From Desulfospira joergensenii DSM 10085 (lineage in GTDB: Bacteria > Desulfobacterota > Desulfobacteria > Desulfobacterales > Desulfobacteraceae): a stretch of DNA of 64,000 nt. The position numbers and the translations under genes are program-made. Below the pieces are notes generated by a model. That model did no database searches. It had not been told where the DNA came from and saw only the letters and a program-made list of their open reading frames with translations. The stretch is taken from NCBI RefSeq assembly GCF_000420085.1, contig NZ_ATUG01000001.1:620001-684000 (forward strand), given 5' to 3'. Positions 11,536-20,435 of the stretch are shown here, piece by piece. How positions within the stretch are numbered: position 1 is the first letter of the stretch; the number at the start of each line of letters is the position of its first letter.

Positions 11536-12252
11536 CTAGAACATTTCTTTAATCCTGAAATGAATCGTCAGGGTTAGATTGTCCATGCCGGAGGGATTCA
11601 ATGCCATTTGAATCCGATGATTATCCGGAACCCCCGGAGGCCAGCGGATCATGACAGGGGTTTCTCCCGGCAGGATGCCCATCCCATGACAATGCGGGCA
11701 CTCCCCCATGGCAGCCCTTCCCGCGCCCGTGCAGGACGGGCATCTGAATTCTCCACGCAGAGCCACCCGGAGCTGTCCGCCGGAAAATGCCTGCTCCAGG
11801 GTCAAATCGACCTCAAGGTGGAGATTTTTTGCCTGATTTCTCCCCGGCCGGGCCATTGGATTCAAACGGCTGGGGGGCCTGCCAAAAAGCCGGTCCATTG
11901 AGGAACGATATGAATAAAACGATTCTGCAGAATTCACACCCCTCAAGTCTTGCGATAAACCCTGTCCCGGTATCAGCGGTTCCGCCATTCTCCGGGAGCC
12001 CGGCCAGACCCCTTTTCCACGCGGGAATTGCCCCGGCTTTTCTCCCCGGCCCAATACGGCCAGATCATGGTCCTGCCGCTTGATTGGATCTGATAATACG
12101 GAATATGCCTCCTGGATGGCCAGAAAGGGAGAATGATTTTCTCCATAATGATCCGGATGAAACTCTTTGGCAAGTCTCCGGTATGCTTCTTTGATATCCT
12201 CCGATGTGGCATCTGAAGCAACTCCCAAAACAAGGTAATGGTTTTTCGGCAT
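11536..12252 (-). CDS. J-domain protein with half of a DnaJ-type zinc finger
   Basis: A 238-residue Hsp40-like co-chaperone. The N-terminal J domain (residues about 4-65) has the HPD tripeptide at 32-34 that stimulates DnaK. A low-complexity Gly/Pro/Arg linker follows. The substrate-binding-like C-terminal part contains only two of the four CxxCxGxG repeats of DnaJ (CPSCTGAG 171-178 and CPHCHGMG 185-192) and one beta domain, so it is shorter than DnaJ (about 370) and different from CbpA, which has none. The ATG at 12252 has a GGAGGATAT site. It is next to a tandem ribbon-helix-helix-like protein on the same strand. The client is unknown. Confidence 0.85.
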   Translation of the reverse strand: MPKNHYLVLGVASDATSEDIKEAYRRLAKEFHPDHYGENHSPFLAIQEAYSVLSDPIKRQDHDLAVLGRGEKPGQFPRGKGVWPGSRRMAEPLIPGQGLSQDLRGVNSAESFYSYRSSMDRLFGRPPSRLNPMARPGRNQAKNLHLEVDLTLEQAFSGGQLRVALRGEFRCPSCTGAGRAAMGECPHCHGMGILPGETPVMIRWPPGVPDNHRIQMALNPSGMDNLTLTIHFRIKEMF

Positions 12253-12381
12253 GATATCCTCCCTGATAAAAACTTTCCAGAATATCAAGATGGAATCTCG
12301 AATCAATCATAAAATCAGATACCCGGCAGGGTGTCCCCGGGCAGATCCGAATCTTTGTTCTCCTTCCTGTGGCAATCGAGG

Positions 12382-12963
12382 CTAGTGAAAATCCTCCATG
12401 CATTTGCCCTTTTCAATCCTGTTTTTCAGTTCATCCATGTTTTTATCGTAAAGGGCAAAAACATATTCAAGTTTTTGATAAATTGAATCCTCCTCCCCCA
12501 CGAGATACCGGGCTTTTTTCATGAATTGAGTACCTGATTCATTAAATTTCTCCATCTCCTGCAGCAGAGTTTTCCTTTTTTCATGCTTCTCTTTTTCCTG
12601 GACAATGAGGGGGTGCAATTGTTTGATGGAAAATTCCACCAGCACATCCCTTGGCAGTTTATGCTCTTTGGCAAAGGTATCCAGTCTGGTTAATGAATTT
12701 TTGCTTAGAACAAATGTCTTTTGTTTCCGTGGTTTTTGTTTGGGCTGATACTTCCGGGCCTTGTCGGCGATCTGATCCAGAATCCGCCTGTTTTCGACCA
12801 AATGGTCAAATATTGATTTCTGTTTTACACCCAATTGATTGGCAATTGCACTTAGCAGGTTAATGGTGTGTTTGGGAAGGGTAAAGGTTGCTCGAACCGA
12901 TTGCATCCCCTTGAGTGAATCCAATGAAATATCCGGATTTTTTGATTTCGATTCGTTCATCAT
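12382..12963 (-). CDS. Uncharacterised protein with two ribbon-helix-helix-like segments and a coiled coil
   Basis: A 193-residue protein I do not recognise. Two similar blocks are visible: RATFTLPKHTINLLSAIANQ (residues 24-43, followed by an LGVKQKSIFDHLVE-type helix) and KTFVLSKNSLTRLDTFAKEH (followed by KLPRDVLVEFSIKQL). Each reads as a short beta strand and two helices, the pattern of the ribbon-helix-helix DNA-binding fold. The remaining 85 residues are strongly charged and predicted helical (EKEKHEKRKTLLQEMEKF), probably a coiled coil. A DNA-binding or regulatory role is inferred from the repeats only. A strong AAAGGAGGC site precedes the start, and a TTGACA box lies at 13007-13012 on the same strand. 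The J-domain gene follows. Confidence 0.6.
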   Translation of the reverse strand: MMNESKSKNPDISLDSLKGMQSVRATFTLPKHTINLLSAIANQLGVKQKSIFDHLVENRRILDQIADKARKYQPKQKPRKQKTFVLSKNSLTRLDTFAKEHKLPRDVLVEFSIKQLHPLIVQEKEKHEKRKTLLQEMEKFNESGTQFMKKARYLVGEEDSIYQKLEYVFALYDKNMDELKNRIEKGKCMEDFH

Positions 12964-13142
12964 CTCAAGCCTCCTTTTAAAAAAAACTAATCTATGTTCA
13001 TTACCTTGTCAATAAAAATGTTATTTGTAATGATAATAATATTGACATACTATTTTTTGTGATAGATTGCGTCCTGAACCGGGGGGACGGGAGTTCAGGA
13101 TCTCCCAGGGGAGAACCCCAAAAAAGAGGGGATACCCGGGCA

Positions 13143-13442
13143 CTAGGGTCTAATCGAGAAAAAAGCAGGGGCGATCCTGCCCTCCTTACACTTGGGACAT
13201 TTACCCGGCTTTTTGAATTTTTTCCTGTTTCTGAATTTAAATCCGCAATCCAGACAGGAATAGGGTGCCACGTGGACCCTCTTGTTCAGGGCCCGGACTG
13301 TTTTTTCTATATATTCAAGATGATGGCAGACATCCTTTTCCATTATCCCCACGGCCTGGGAAAGGTCCCGGATTGTCATGGAATCGTTTTTAAGGCAGTC
13401 CATGATTTCCTGCCGGATGGTCCGTGTTCTTTGGTTTCCCAT
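13143..13442 (-). CDS. Predicted transcriptional regulator: HTH fused to zinc ribbon (COG3357 type)
   Basis: A 99-residue protein. Residues 5-50 form a winged-helix-like HTH (TIRQEIMDCLKNDSMTIRDL followed by SQAVGIMEKDVCHHLEYI). The second half is a zinc ribbon with Cys63/Cys66 (SCLDCGFKF) and Cys82/Cys85 (KCPKCKEGRI). This layout matches the HTH plus Zn-ribbon regulators known mainly from archaea and deltaproteobacteria. It probably binds DNA as a dimer with zinc for stability. The target is unknown. No strong ribosome site is visible before this ATG. Confidence 0.75.
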   Translation of the reverse strand: MGNQRTRTIRQEIMDCLKNDSMTIRDLSQAVGIMEKDVCHHLEYIEKTVRALNKRVHVAPYSCLDCGFKFRNRKKFKKPGKCPKCKEGRIAPAFFSIRP

Positions 13443-13508
13443 TCGTAAGACTCTAAAGCTTGCGGATCAAGCTTTGTGTTTTCCTCCGGATTCAGCAAGC
13501 CCCCCGGG

Positions 13509-14342
13509 TCATGAGACTATCTTTTTATTTTCCGATTTATAATGCCGAATAACAGACCTAACCCCATTAAACATACTCACATCACCACAGCAAATGAATT
13601 TTGCAAAATAATCTTCTTTCAGTTGTAAAGAAGTGAAGATCTGCTTTTCAGGGATCCCCTTTTCCCAGAGCAAGATAATATTGCCATAAAAATTCTGAAG
13701 AAAATCCAGTTTTCTTTTTATGCGTTCTTTGCCTTGTTCTCGTTTTGGAGCGTGGCTGCACAAAAGCATCTGAAAGTCCAACGATAGAATTTTCTTTAAA
13801 GATTCGAGTTGGTCTCCTATATTTTCATCGGATCGAAAATACTTGATTTGAGTACCCAGATATAGATCCCCGGAAAAAAGGATACCCTTGTCTTTTATTA
13901 AATAAGAGAGATGATCTTTCGAGTGTCCGGGAGTGTGGACAGGTATCATTTCTCCGAGGGCAGTCTCAATTTTTTTAGGGACTGGTTTGATATTTACGGG
14001 TGCGGCTTTCCCCCACATATATTTTTGATAGGGTAAAATTTTGCATTGGGCCTTCATTTTTTCCATGGTGATTTTATGACCATAGACCTCTGTGTCCAGG
14101 GTTTGTTTTATCGCATGGGCGTTGCCACTGTGATCTTCATGATAATGTGTCAAATATATGCGCCGGATATTGTGATGGGACGCAATTTCCAAAGCTTCTT
14201 CCTGCATGTGTGACTGGGCCGTGTCCATCATCACATCATCGAAAACATAGCAATAAACCGTCATCAAAGGGGAGCCGATTAATGACCAGCCCAGTTCATA
14301 GGCTTGAATCTGATCGAAAGTATCTGTTTTGAAGAGTCTCAT
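13509..14342 (-). CDS. MBL-fold metallo-hydrolase (glyoxalase II-like)
   Basis: A 277-residue MBL protein with the full metal motif THYHEDHSGN (near residue 65), a further His in HTPGHSKDHLSYL, an Asp in FSGDLYLG and a late His in LLCSHAPKREQ. The HTPGHS plus SGDL arrangement is common in glyoxalase II-like thioester or lactone hydrolases. The last ~60 residues are a helical extension with a CC pair (FICCGDVSMF). No signal peptide, so cytoplasmic. It stands between an HTH/zinc-ribbon gene and a LysE exporter on the same strand. Substrate not predictable. Confidence 0.85.
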   Translation of the reverse strand: MRLFKTDTFDQIQAYELGWSLIGSPLMTVYCYVFDDVMMDTAQSHMQEEALEIASHHNIRRIYLTHYHEDHSGNAHAIKQTLDTEVYGHKITMEKMKAQCKILPYQKYMWGKAAPVNIKPVPKKIETALGEMIPVHTPGHSKDHLSYLIKDKGILFSGDLYLGTQIKYFRSDENIGDQLESLKKILSLDFQMLLCSHAPKREQGKERIKRKLDFLQNFYGNIILLWEKGIPEKQIFTSLQLKEDYFAKFICCGDVSMFNGVRSVIRHYKSENKKIVS

Positions 14343-14558
14343 ATCCTAGAAAGTTTCTATATTAAATCTGTATCATACTGAATATTTAAATGATTGTATT
14401 ATTTTTACCGAATTCAAAAAAATCCATTTCGCTGATCTACTGAATTAGTGATTTCCCTTGTCTTTTAAAATACAGCAGGATTTCCCATCGTCTGCCGAGG
14501 CCGATTTTATTCAAGCCGGCAGTGTCCGCATTCTGTCCCCATGTAATATTTGTACAGA

Positions 14559-15191
14559 TCAATCGGCTTTGGAAAACGCCAGGTTCAAACCAAGCCCGAT
14601 AAAAATGCAGCCTGAAATTTTGTTTATGGTGCGAATCCATAATGGATTTTCCTTAAAGGCTATGGCTATGGCTGACGAAAATCCAGCGAAAATCAAATAC
14701 CATATGGTACAGATAAAAACATAGATAAGACCAAGAAAAATAAAAGAGGTTACGTTACCATGATTCGGATCTATAAACTGAGGAAGAAAGGATAAAAAAA
14801 ACAGGGCGACTTTTGGGTTAAGAACGTTCGTTATAACACCCTGGCGGTATATTTTCCAAAAACTGCTTGCAGGTGAATTGTTTTTGCTTATAAGGTCGGT
14901 ATCCTTTGATGCAAGGATCAGCGTTATTCCAAGGTAAATCAGATATGCGGCTCCAATCAACTTAATAATTTTAAATACCAGAGCCGAGGTGGCCAATATT
15001 GTGGAAAGCCCAATGGCAGCAGCAATGGTATGAATCAGAACCCCTGTACTGATACCGAGCACGGAAGCAATACCCGAATGGCGTCCCTGGGAAATGGCCC
15101 TTCCCAAAATATAAATAGTATCCGGTCCCGGCGTGATGCTCAGAAAAACAGCTGAAAGACAAAATAATTCAAAATTCTCAATTCCATACAT
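14559..15191 (-). CDS. LysE/RhtB-family amino acid exporter
   Basis: About 210 residues, six predicted membrane helices. The motif FLSITPGPDTIYILGRAISQ at residues 17-36 is the LysE/RhtB signature, and later helices follow the usual spacing. The family exports amino acids or related small molecules by proton antiport. The start at 15191 (MYGIENFELF) has a GGGGGA ribosome site; an upstream 29-codon extension looks non-coding. Monocistronic as far as I can see. Confidence 0.88.
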   Translation of the reverse strand: MYGIENFELFCLSAVFLSITPGPDTIYILGRAISQGRHSGIASVLGISTGVLIHTIAAAIGLSTILATSALVFKIIKLIGAAYLIYLGITLILASKDTDLISKNNSPASSFWKIYRQGVITNVLNPKVALFFLSFLPQFIDPNHGNVTSFIFLGLIYVFICTIWYLIFAGFSSAIAIAFKENPLWIRTINKISGCIFIGLGLNLAFSKAD

Positions 15192-15603
15192 TGAAAATCC
15201 CCCTTTTTTGTTGCTCCACTGATCTGGAAAACATTCAAAATTGGATATCCAACTGGAGAATATGAAGAATTGAAGCATTATCCAGATCCACCAGATATTG
15301 GATTTGTCTGGACAAAGCCTTACCAGTATTTTTTTATCCTGTAAAGCGATTTGAAAATCAAATTTATAGATAATCAGCCTGATTCCTTTTCCGCAGAGAA
15401 ATCGTCAGGCAGGCTTGCTTTGCTAAAGTAATTTTCCGGCATTTCATAGGACTCCACACGATTTGAGAAGACCGGCATTTCAAAATTTATTTACCCTTTT
15501 GCCAGGTGTTCCGGGGAGAGGTGTCACTTTATCCTTGTATACGAATTTCATATTCATTATACACTTGCTGATACCATCGGATTTAAAGCAGAGGGGTTAG
15601 AAG
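15192..15603. other. Intergenic region with a possible gene remnant
   Basis: 412 bases with no complete gene. On the plus strand, 15195-15344 stays open for 49 codons without a start codon and ends in TAA. Its composition is protein-like (for example KHYPDPPDIGFVWTKPYQYF), which may be the C-terminal remnant of a lost gene or chance. The rest is AT-rich. A TATAC/GTATA-rich patch at about 15535-15565 may hold the promoter of the following YbaK gene. Confidence 0.25.
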
Positions 15604-16071
15604 ATGTCATTGGAAGCGGTTATTGAATATTTTTCAAAATACGATATGGATCACCGGGTTATGGTTTTGGAGAATTCCACGGCAACTGTTGAAGAAGCGG
15701 CCCAGGCACACGGAGTCGATCCGGATCAGATCGGAAAGACATTATCGTTTAAAATTGACGGGGACCCCATTCTAATTGTCGTGGCCGGTAAGGCAAAGAT
15801 CGATAATAAAAAGTATAAAGACTGCTTTGCCAAAAAAGCCAGGATGCTCAATAGAGAAGAGGCCCTGAAACATACCGGACATGCGATAGGCGGAGTCTGC
15901 CCCTTTGGATTAAAAAAACCAATTGACGTATACCTGGATGTGTCATTAAAGAAACACCCGGAAGTCATTCCAGCCGCCGGAGACCCTTATTCATCCATAC
16001 GATTGACCCTGGAAGAACTTGAAAGATATTCAAAGTGTAAAGAATGGGTGGACGTCTGCAAATATGATTAA
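15604..16071 (+). CDS. YbaK/EbsC-family aminoacyl-tRNA deacylase-like protein
   Basis: 155 residues, the single-domain INS/YbaK fold that removes wrong amino acids from tRNAs such as Cys or Ala from tRNA-Pro. Seen: residues 26-65 with TATVEEAAQAHGVDPDQIGK followed by TLSFKIDGDPILIVVAG, which carry the substrate pocket and its Lys, and the later GGVCPFGLKKPIDVYLD conserved in the family. The full length is normal. A GGGG-type ribosome site lies just before the ATG. Which mischarged tRNA it clears cannot be told from sequence. Confidence 0.88.
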   Translation: MSLEAVIEYFSKYDMDHRVMVLENSTATVEEAAQAHGVDPDQIGKTLSFKIDGDPILIVVAGKAKIDNKKYKDCFAKKARMLNREEALKHTGHAIGGVCPFGLKKPIDVYLDVSLKKHPEVIPAAGDPYSSIRLTLEELERYSKCKEWVDVCKYD

Positions 16072-16230
16072 AATTGTTACAAAACTACCCCTTTAACAGA
16101 TTAAACCTCAAATTGACGGATTCCAAAAAAGTCTTATCCTATTTATAGATGAAGTGTCAGACCCAATCCCCATTTTTCTTCTTGTTCCAGAGACACTTTT
16201 TAAACATACCCTTTGGCAGGAGGACACGAT

Positions 16231-16398
16231 ATGAAAGATCATAAACAGAGTGACGGCCGTGTTGGTGATATTCAAAAAAGACTTCTTGAATTTGATCTGG
16301 CCTATTGCGACGCCACATACGATTCACAGGAAGGCCGGGACAGATGTTATACAGAAGCAAAAGAGACCCGGGGCCGTGGAGCGGAAACCGGCAGGTAA
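16231..16398 (+). CDS. Small charged protein of unknown function
   Basis: A 55-residue frame from an ATG with a clear GGCAGGAGG ribosome site, ending shortly before a strong terminator. This makes it look like a real single-gene unit. The sequence is highly charged, without membrane segment: KRLLEFDLAYCDATYDSQEG in the centre with two cysteines in all, and a basic Arg-rich tail. I know no family. An upstream in-frame start at 16213 is possible but would lie before the ribosome site. Confidence 0.6.
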   Translation: MKDHKQSDGRVGDIQKRLLEFDLAYCDATYDSQEGRDRCYTEAKETRGRGAETGR

Positions 16399-16417
16399 GC
16401 GCATCCATATCGACATC

Positions 16418-16449
16418 AGCCCCGGATCTGTCAGGATCCGGGGCTTTTT
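16418..16449 (+). terminator. Rho-independent terminator
   Basis: Stem AGCCCCGGATC/GATCCGGGGCT (16418-16428 and 16435-16445), a perfect 11-bp match with a 6-base loop, followed by TTTTTA. It ends the transcript of the small gene at 16231. Confidence 0.88.
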
Positions 16450-16500
16450 ATCCTGGGAGATCCCCCTTATGCCCGGGAAGTCGGTCACCGCAAGGCTTCT

Positions 16501-18501
16501 TTACGATTCGTCCAATACTTCCCGTATTTTCCGGCCTAGATCTTGCCTTGAAAAGGGCTTGTTGATAAATGCGATTCCCTTATCCAGAACACCGTGGTGG
16601 GCAATTACATTTGCCGTATATCCGGACATAAACAAGCATTTCAGGTCTGGATGCATGCGTAACAATTTCTTTGACAGATCCCTTCCGTTCATTTCAGGAA
16701 GGATCACATCGGTTATGAGCAGATCAATTTTCTTTTCATCATTTTTCCGGACGATTTCAATGGCTTCATTGGGTGTTGACGCCGCCAGGACTTTATACCC
16801 GAGCCCGGTGAGGATGGTTTGGGTCATCTGCAATATGGCCGACTCATCCTCAACCAGCAGGAGGGTCTCGTTCCCCCCTGAATATTCTTGCCTCAAGTCG
16901 GTTTTGACTTCCGGGGTCATTGATTCTGCATGGGATGGAAGATATATTTTAAAACTGGTTCCCTGGTCAGGTTCGCTGTAAACATTAATGAATCCATTGT
17001 TCTGCTTTACTATACCGTAAACCGTTGCCAGGCCGAGGCCGCTCCCCTGCCCCTTTTCCTTTGTCGTAAAAAACGGCTCAAAGAGATTGGCCTGGGTAGC
17101 CTTGTCCATTCCCGAGCCATTGTCGCTTACCCCGATCATTACAAAATGGCCGGGAACACACCCCCTGTGCTCCCGGCAATAATCCGTATCAAAAACCACA
17201 TTGCCCGTCTCAATGGTTACCTTTCCGACGCCCCTGATGGAATCCCTTGCATTGATGCAGAGATTGGCCAATACCTGGTCAACCTGGGAGGGATCTATTT
17301 TTGCGAGCCCCAATGGTTTTTGCGGCAGCCAAACCAGATCGATATCTTCTCCGATGAGGCGGTTCAGCATCTTGAGCATATCATCTATGATCTCGTTCAA
17401 ATCCAGCAATTGGGGATCTATGGTCTGTTTGCGGGCAAATGCCAATAATTGCTTTGTCAGATTGGTTGACCGTTCCGCAGCCTTTAATATTTCCTTTACA
17501 TTGGACATCAGGGGGTTGGCCTTGTCCAATCCGTCCAGGACCATTTCCGCATTGCCCAGAATGATGCTGAGCATATTGTTGAAATCATGGGCAACGCCGC
17601 CGGCAAGTCTGCCGATGGATTCCATCTTCTGGGCCTGAATGAGCTGCTCTTCCATCCTTTTTTGTTCTTCTTCCGCCCTCTTTTTTTCCGTAATATCCTG
17701 AACCGTGCCTTTTATTGCCCTAAGATCGCCCTGATCATCATAGATGCCCTGGAAGGTGGAGTAATAAAATCCAATGCTTTTGTCCGGGAAAAGAAACTTC
17801 TGTTCATAAGCGCCGGGTTCCTTATTTTCCCTGGCCCTCCGGATTAACTCCGCATCCCTTTGATGATCTTCCGACCAGGGAGACAATGCCTGGATCGATT
17901 CAATTCGGGGGATAAATTCATCGGGATCAAGCCGGAAGATTTGATAAACCTCGTCGGACCATTCCACGGCTCCGGAATGAATATCCCAGGACCAGAATCC
18001 GAGCTTCGCCATTTTCTGGGCTTCCCGCAGTTTTCTTTCGGTCTCTTTTAAAGATTCTTCTGTGAGTTTACGCTTGGTAATATCCCGGGCAATTCCAAGT
18101 ACACCGATGAGTTTCCCATCCGGGCTTTTCATCGGTGTTTTGACCGTTTCAAACAAACCATGGTACCCGTCATCGGAAAAGGTAAGCCATTCTTCGTTTA
18201 AGCAGGGCCGATCCAGTTCCATGGCCTTGCAATCGTTTTTGCGGAAAAAATCGGCAAGTTCCTTATCCACAAAATCATAATCGGTTTTGCCCACGATGGA
18301 AGATTCTTCTGCCCCGAATAACCTTTCAAATGTCGGATTACAGCGCAGATAAACACCATTCGGATCTTTGAGCCAGATCAGATCCGGGATGGAATCCACC
18401 AGGGTGCGAAGATGGGATTCCGATTGAATTAAAGCCTTTTCGGTTTTTTCCAATTCCTTGATCTGTCTTTCTAGTTCTTCATGGCTGAATTGCGCAGACA
18501 A
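16501..18501 (-). CDS. Hybrid sensor histidine kinase (PAS-PAS-kinase-receiver)
   Basis: 666 residues, no transmembrane segment, so a cytosolic sensor. Order: a short coiled coil (1-28), PAS 1 (about 30-145, with RCNPTFERLFG and a following PAC part GVLGIARDITKRK), PAS 2 (about 165-275, ending KGTVQDITEKK), dimerisation domain with phospho-acceptor His305 in GGVAHDFNNMLS, ATPase domain (DNGSGMDK, GQGSGLGLATVYGIV) and a C-terminal receiver with Asp598 in LITDVILPEMNGRD. Such HDFNN-type kinases pass phosphate from His to their own receiver. No partner HPt or regulator gene is adjacent. The signal sensed by the PAS domains is unknown. Confidence 0.95.
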   Translation of the reverse strand: MSAQFSHEELERQIKELEKTEKALIQSESHLRTLVDSIPDLIWLKDPNGVYLRCNPTFERLFGAEESSIVGKTDYDFVDKELADFFRKNDCKAMELDRPCLNEEWLTFSDDGYHGLFETVKTPMKSPDGKLIGVLGIARDITKRKLTEESLKETERKLREAQKMAKLGFWSWDIHSGAVEWSDEVYQIFRLDPDEFIPRIESIQALSPWSEDHQRDAELIRRARENKEPGAYEQKFLFPDKSIGFYYSTFQGIYDDQGDLRAIKGTVQDITEKKRAEEEQKRMEEQLIQAQKMESIGRLAGGVAHDFNNMLSIILGNAEMVLDGLDKANPLMSNVKEILKAAERSTNLTKQLLAFARKQTIDPQLLDLNEIIDDMLKMLNRLIGEDIDLVWLPQKPLGLAKIDPSQVDQVLANLCINARDSIRGVGKVTIETGNVVFDTDYCREHRGCVPGHFVMIGVSDNGSGMDKATQANLFEPFFTTKEKGQGSGLGLATVYGIVKQNNGFINVYSEPDQGTSFKIYLPSHAESMTPEVKTDLRQEYSGGNETLLLVEDESAILQMTQTILTGLGYKVLAASTPNEAIEIVRKNDEKKIDLLITDVILPEMNGRDLSKKLLRMHPDLKCLFMSGYTANVIAHHGVLDKGIAFINKPFSRQDLGRKIREVLDES

Positions 18502-18816
18502 TTAGGCCCCCTTTTCTACGAACCCCCTGTTACGACAAACTTGGTTTCTTGACCGTTATGTAAAGATTTTGTTCCGTCCCGTGGAAACCCTTGGGACTAT
18601 AATATACCAAAAAAAAGGAGGGTTGAAAATGAATAGATTATGGATTCAAAACCGGCACAGGGGAACAACAGGGAGGGAAAGATCCGGGTCCGGAAGAATT
18701 CTATATGGCCCGGCCCGGGCTTCTGATTTTTTACTTGCTTTATCGCCATGGTTTTGTTACAAATCCCGGTTATAAATATTTAATATTTAAATCCACTATG
18801 AAAGGGGCGATGTTTT
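18502..18816. other. Intergenic region upstream of rpsU
   Basis: 315 bases between a minus-strand kinase and rpsU. A TATAAT box lies at 18598-18603, with only a weak -35, in front of a possible short reading frame at 18629. AT-rich sequence (TTATAAATATTTAATATT) precedes rpsU. No RNA gene was recognised. Confidence 0.35.
18629..18775 (+). CDS. Possible 48-residue small protein upstream of rpsU
   Basis: An ATG preceded by a near-perfect AAGGAGGG ribosome site opens a 48-codon frame ending 41 bases before rpsU. It has a basic first half (QNRHRGTTGRERSGSGRI) and a short hydrophobic tail. A TATAAT box precedes it. No family is known to me. The good ribosome site is the main support, and it could be a leader peptide or a chance frame. 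Confidence 0.3.
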   Translation: MNRLWIQNRHRGTTGRERSGSGRILYGPARASDFLLALSPWFCYKSRL

Positions 18817-19026
18817 TTGAAAGAGATTACAGTCACGGTTATTGACAATGATGTTGAAAAAGCCTTAAGAATTTTGAAGAAGAAAATCCAGAATGATGGC
18901 CTCTTCAAGCGTCTTAAAGTGAAAAAGCATTATGAAAAACCATGTCAGCTGAGAAGACGTAAGATGAGAGAGGCAATGAGAAGACAGAGAATTGCCGCAT
19001 CCAGATCTCGCAGAAGACGCAGTTAA
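18817..19026 (+). CDS. rpsU: 30S ribosomal protein S21
   Basis: A 69-residue protein of the small ribosomal subunit that helps base-pair the mRNA ribosome site with 16S rRNA. The sequence EITVTVIDNDVEKALRILKK followed by LFKRLKVKKHYEKP and the extremely basic Arg-rich tail are diagnostic. The only in-frame start is a TTG at 18817, with an AAAGGGG site about 9 bases upstream. ATGs nearby are in other frames. A strong terminator follows, so it is probably transcribed alone. The rare start codon may limit its output. Confidence 0.95.
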   Translation: MKEITVTVIDNDVEKALRILKKKIQNDGLFKRLKVKKHYEKPCQLRRRKMREAMRRQRIAASRSRRRRS

Positions 19027-19037
19027 CCAAGGAAACG

Positions 19038-19092
19038 ACCCGGCAGATCTTGACTTCCCGAATTCATCGGGATGAAGAATGCCGGGTTTTTT
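19038..19092 (+). terminator. Terminator after rpsU, abutting folC
   Basis: Outer stem ACCCGGCA/TGCCGGGT (19038-19045 and 19080-19087) with an inner CCCGA/TCGGG hairpin, then TTTTT. It reaches right up to the likely folC start, so folC may depend on read-through or be served by an internal promoter. Confidence 0.75.
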
Positions 19093-20409
19093 ATGCCTGA
19101 AATGAAAAAATCCCCTTACCAGGAATGCCTGGATAGAATCTACAGGCTCGGCCGGTTCGGCATCAAGCTGGAACTTGAGACCATTCAGAATATCTTACGG
19201 TTCCTGAACAATCCCCATAAAAATTATAATATTGTCCATGTGGCCGGCACCAACGGCAAGGGATCAACCGCCACATATATTTCCTCCATCCTGAAAGAGG
19301 CGGGATTCAAAACAGGGATCTACACCTCCCCCCACCTGGTCCGGTTCAACGAAAGGATCTGCGTGGACGGGCAGGAGATCACCGACGACGGGGTCGTGGC
19401 TGCCTTTGAGGCGGTCAAGGCCGTGGACATGGGCAAGAGAAAGGCCACGTTTTTTGAAATCGCCACCGCCATGGCCTTTTATCATTTCTCCCGGGAAAAG
19501 GTGGACTGGGCCGTCATTGAAACCGGAATGGGCGGGCGGTTCGACGCCACCAACATCGTTGTTCCCCGGGTCAGCGTGATCACCAACCTGTCCATTGAAC
19601 ACACAGATTATCTGGGCTCCACCATCCGGGATCTTGCCCGGGAAAAAGGCGGGATCATCAAACCGAACACACCGGTGGTCACGGCCGTGTCCCAGACTTC
19701 CGGAATGGAGGTTTTACAGACCCTGGCCCAAAAGCAGAAGGCCCCCTTTTACCTGTACAAAAAGGATTTTTCCACCCGGAAATACCCGGGCAGGTCAGCG
19801 GTCCAGTACAATGGGATCTTCCAAAAAATCAACGACCTTGCCATGCCTCTGCCCGGAGAACATCAAAAGGAAAACCTGGGTCTGGCTTTGGCCGCCTGTG
19901 AGCTGATCTTTGACAGACAACAAAAAAGGGATCCAAGATATGATCTGACCCCGGACCTTGTCAAACAGGGCCTTGCCAAGGCAAAGTGGCCGGGCCGCCT
20001 GGAAATCGCCTGTACAGATCCATTGGTGATCCTGGACGGGGCCCACAACCTCAAGGCAGCCCAGGTCCTGGGCAGATACCTCTCCACTGCCCTGGCAGAC
20101 AAAAAACTCACCCTGGTGATCGGCATCCTCAACGACAAGCCCTATGAGGCCATGCTCAAACATCTGCTCCCCTGGGCCGAAGAACTCATCCTGACCCGGC
20201 CCAAAATAGACCGGAGCCTGGATACCAGGATTCTGAAAACATCTGCCCTGAAATTTTTTAAAGGTCCCATCCTGGAAATCGAAGATGTCAAAGAGGCCGC
20301 AGCCCATGCCCTGGCAAAGGGTTCCAGAGACAAAGCCGTCTGTATTGCCGGTTCTTTATACGTGGTGGGAGAGGCAAAAGAAAAAATAGATATGGATTTT
20401 ATCTCATAA
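19093..20409 (+). CDS. folC: Bifunctional folylpolyglutamate/dihydrofolate synthase
   Basis: Adds glutamate to folates (and to dihydropteroate in the bifunctional form) using ATP. About 438 residues. Motifs of the Mur-ligase-like family: the P-loop HVAGTNGKGSTATYISSIL, then YTSPHLVRFNERI, the middle ETGMGGRFDATNIV with SVITNLSIEHTDYLG, and the C-terminal VILDGAHNLKAAQ. The start is uncertain. The ATG at 19093 lies just after the rpsU terminator, while an earlier in-frame ATG at 19072 lies inside the terminator stem. No clear ribosome site is seen for either. A tRNA-Arg gene follows closely. Confidence 0.93.
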   Translation: MPEMKKSPYQECLDRIYRLGRFGIKLELETIQNILRFLNNPHKNYNIVHVAGTNGKGSTATYISSILKEAGFKTGIYTSPHLVRFNERICVDGQEITDDGVVAAFEAVKAVDMGKRKATFFEIATAMAFYHFSREKVDWAVIETGMGGRFDATNIVVPRVSVITNLSIEHTDYLGSTIRDLAREKGGIIKPNTPVVTAVSQTSGMEVLQTLAQKQKAPFYLYKKDFSTRKYPGRSAVQYNGIFQKINDLAMPLPGEHQKENLGLALAACELIFDRQQKRDPRYDLTPDLVKQGLAKAKWPGRLEIACTDPLVILDGAHNLKAAQVLGRYLSTALADKKLTLVIGILNDKPYEAMLKHLLPWAEELILTRPKIDRSLDTRILKTSALKFFKGPILEIEDVKEAAAHALAKGSRDKAVCIAGSLYVVGEAKEKIDMDFIS

Positions 20410-20435
20410 CATGGTATAAGAGGGATTATTTTTTT

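Noticed and set aside
13059..13448. Plus-strand frame of 129 codons
   Set aside because: It is the shadow of the HTH/zinc-ribbon gene on the minus strand.
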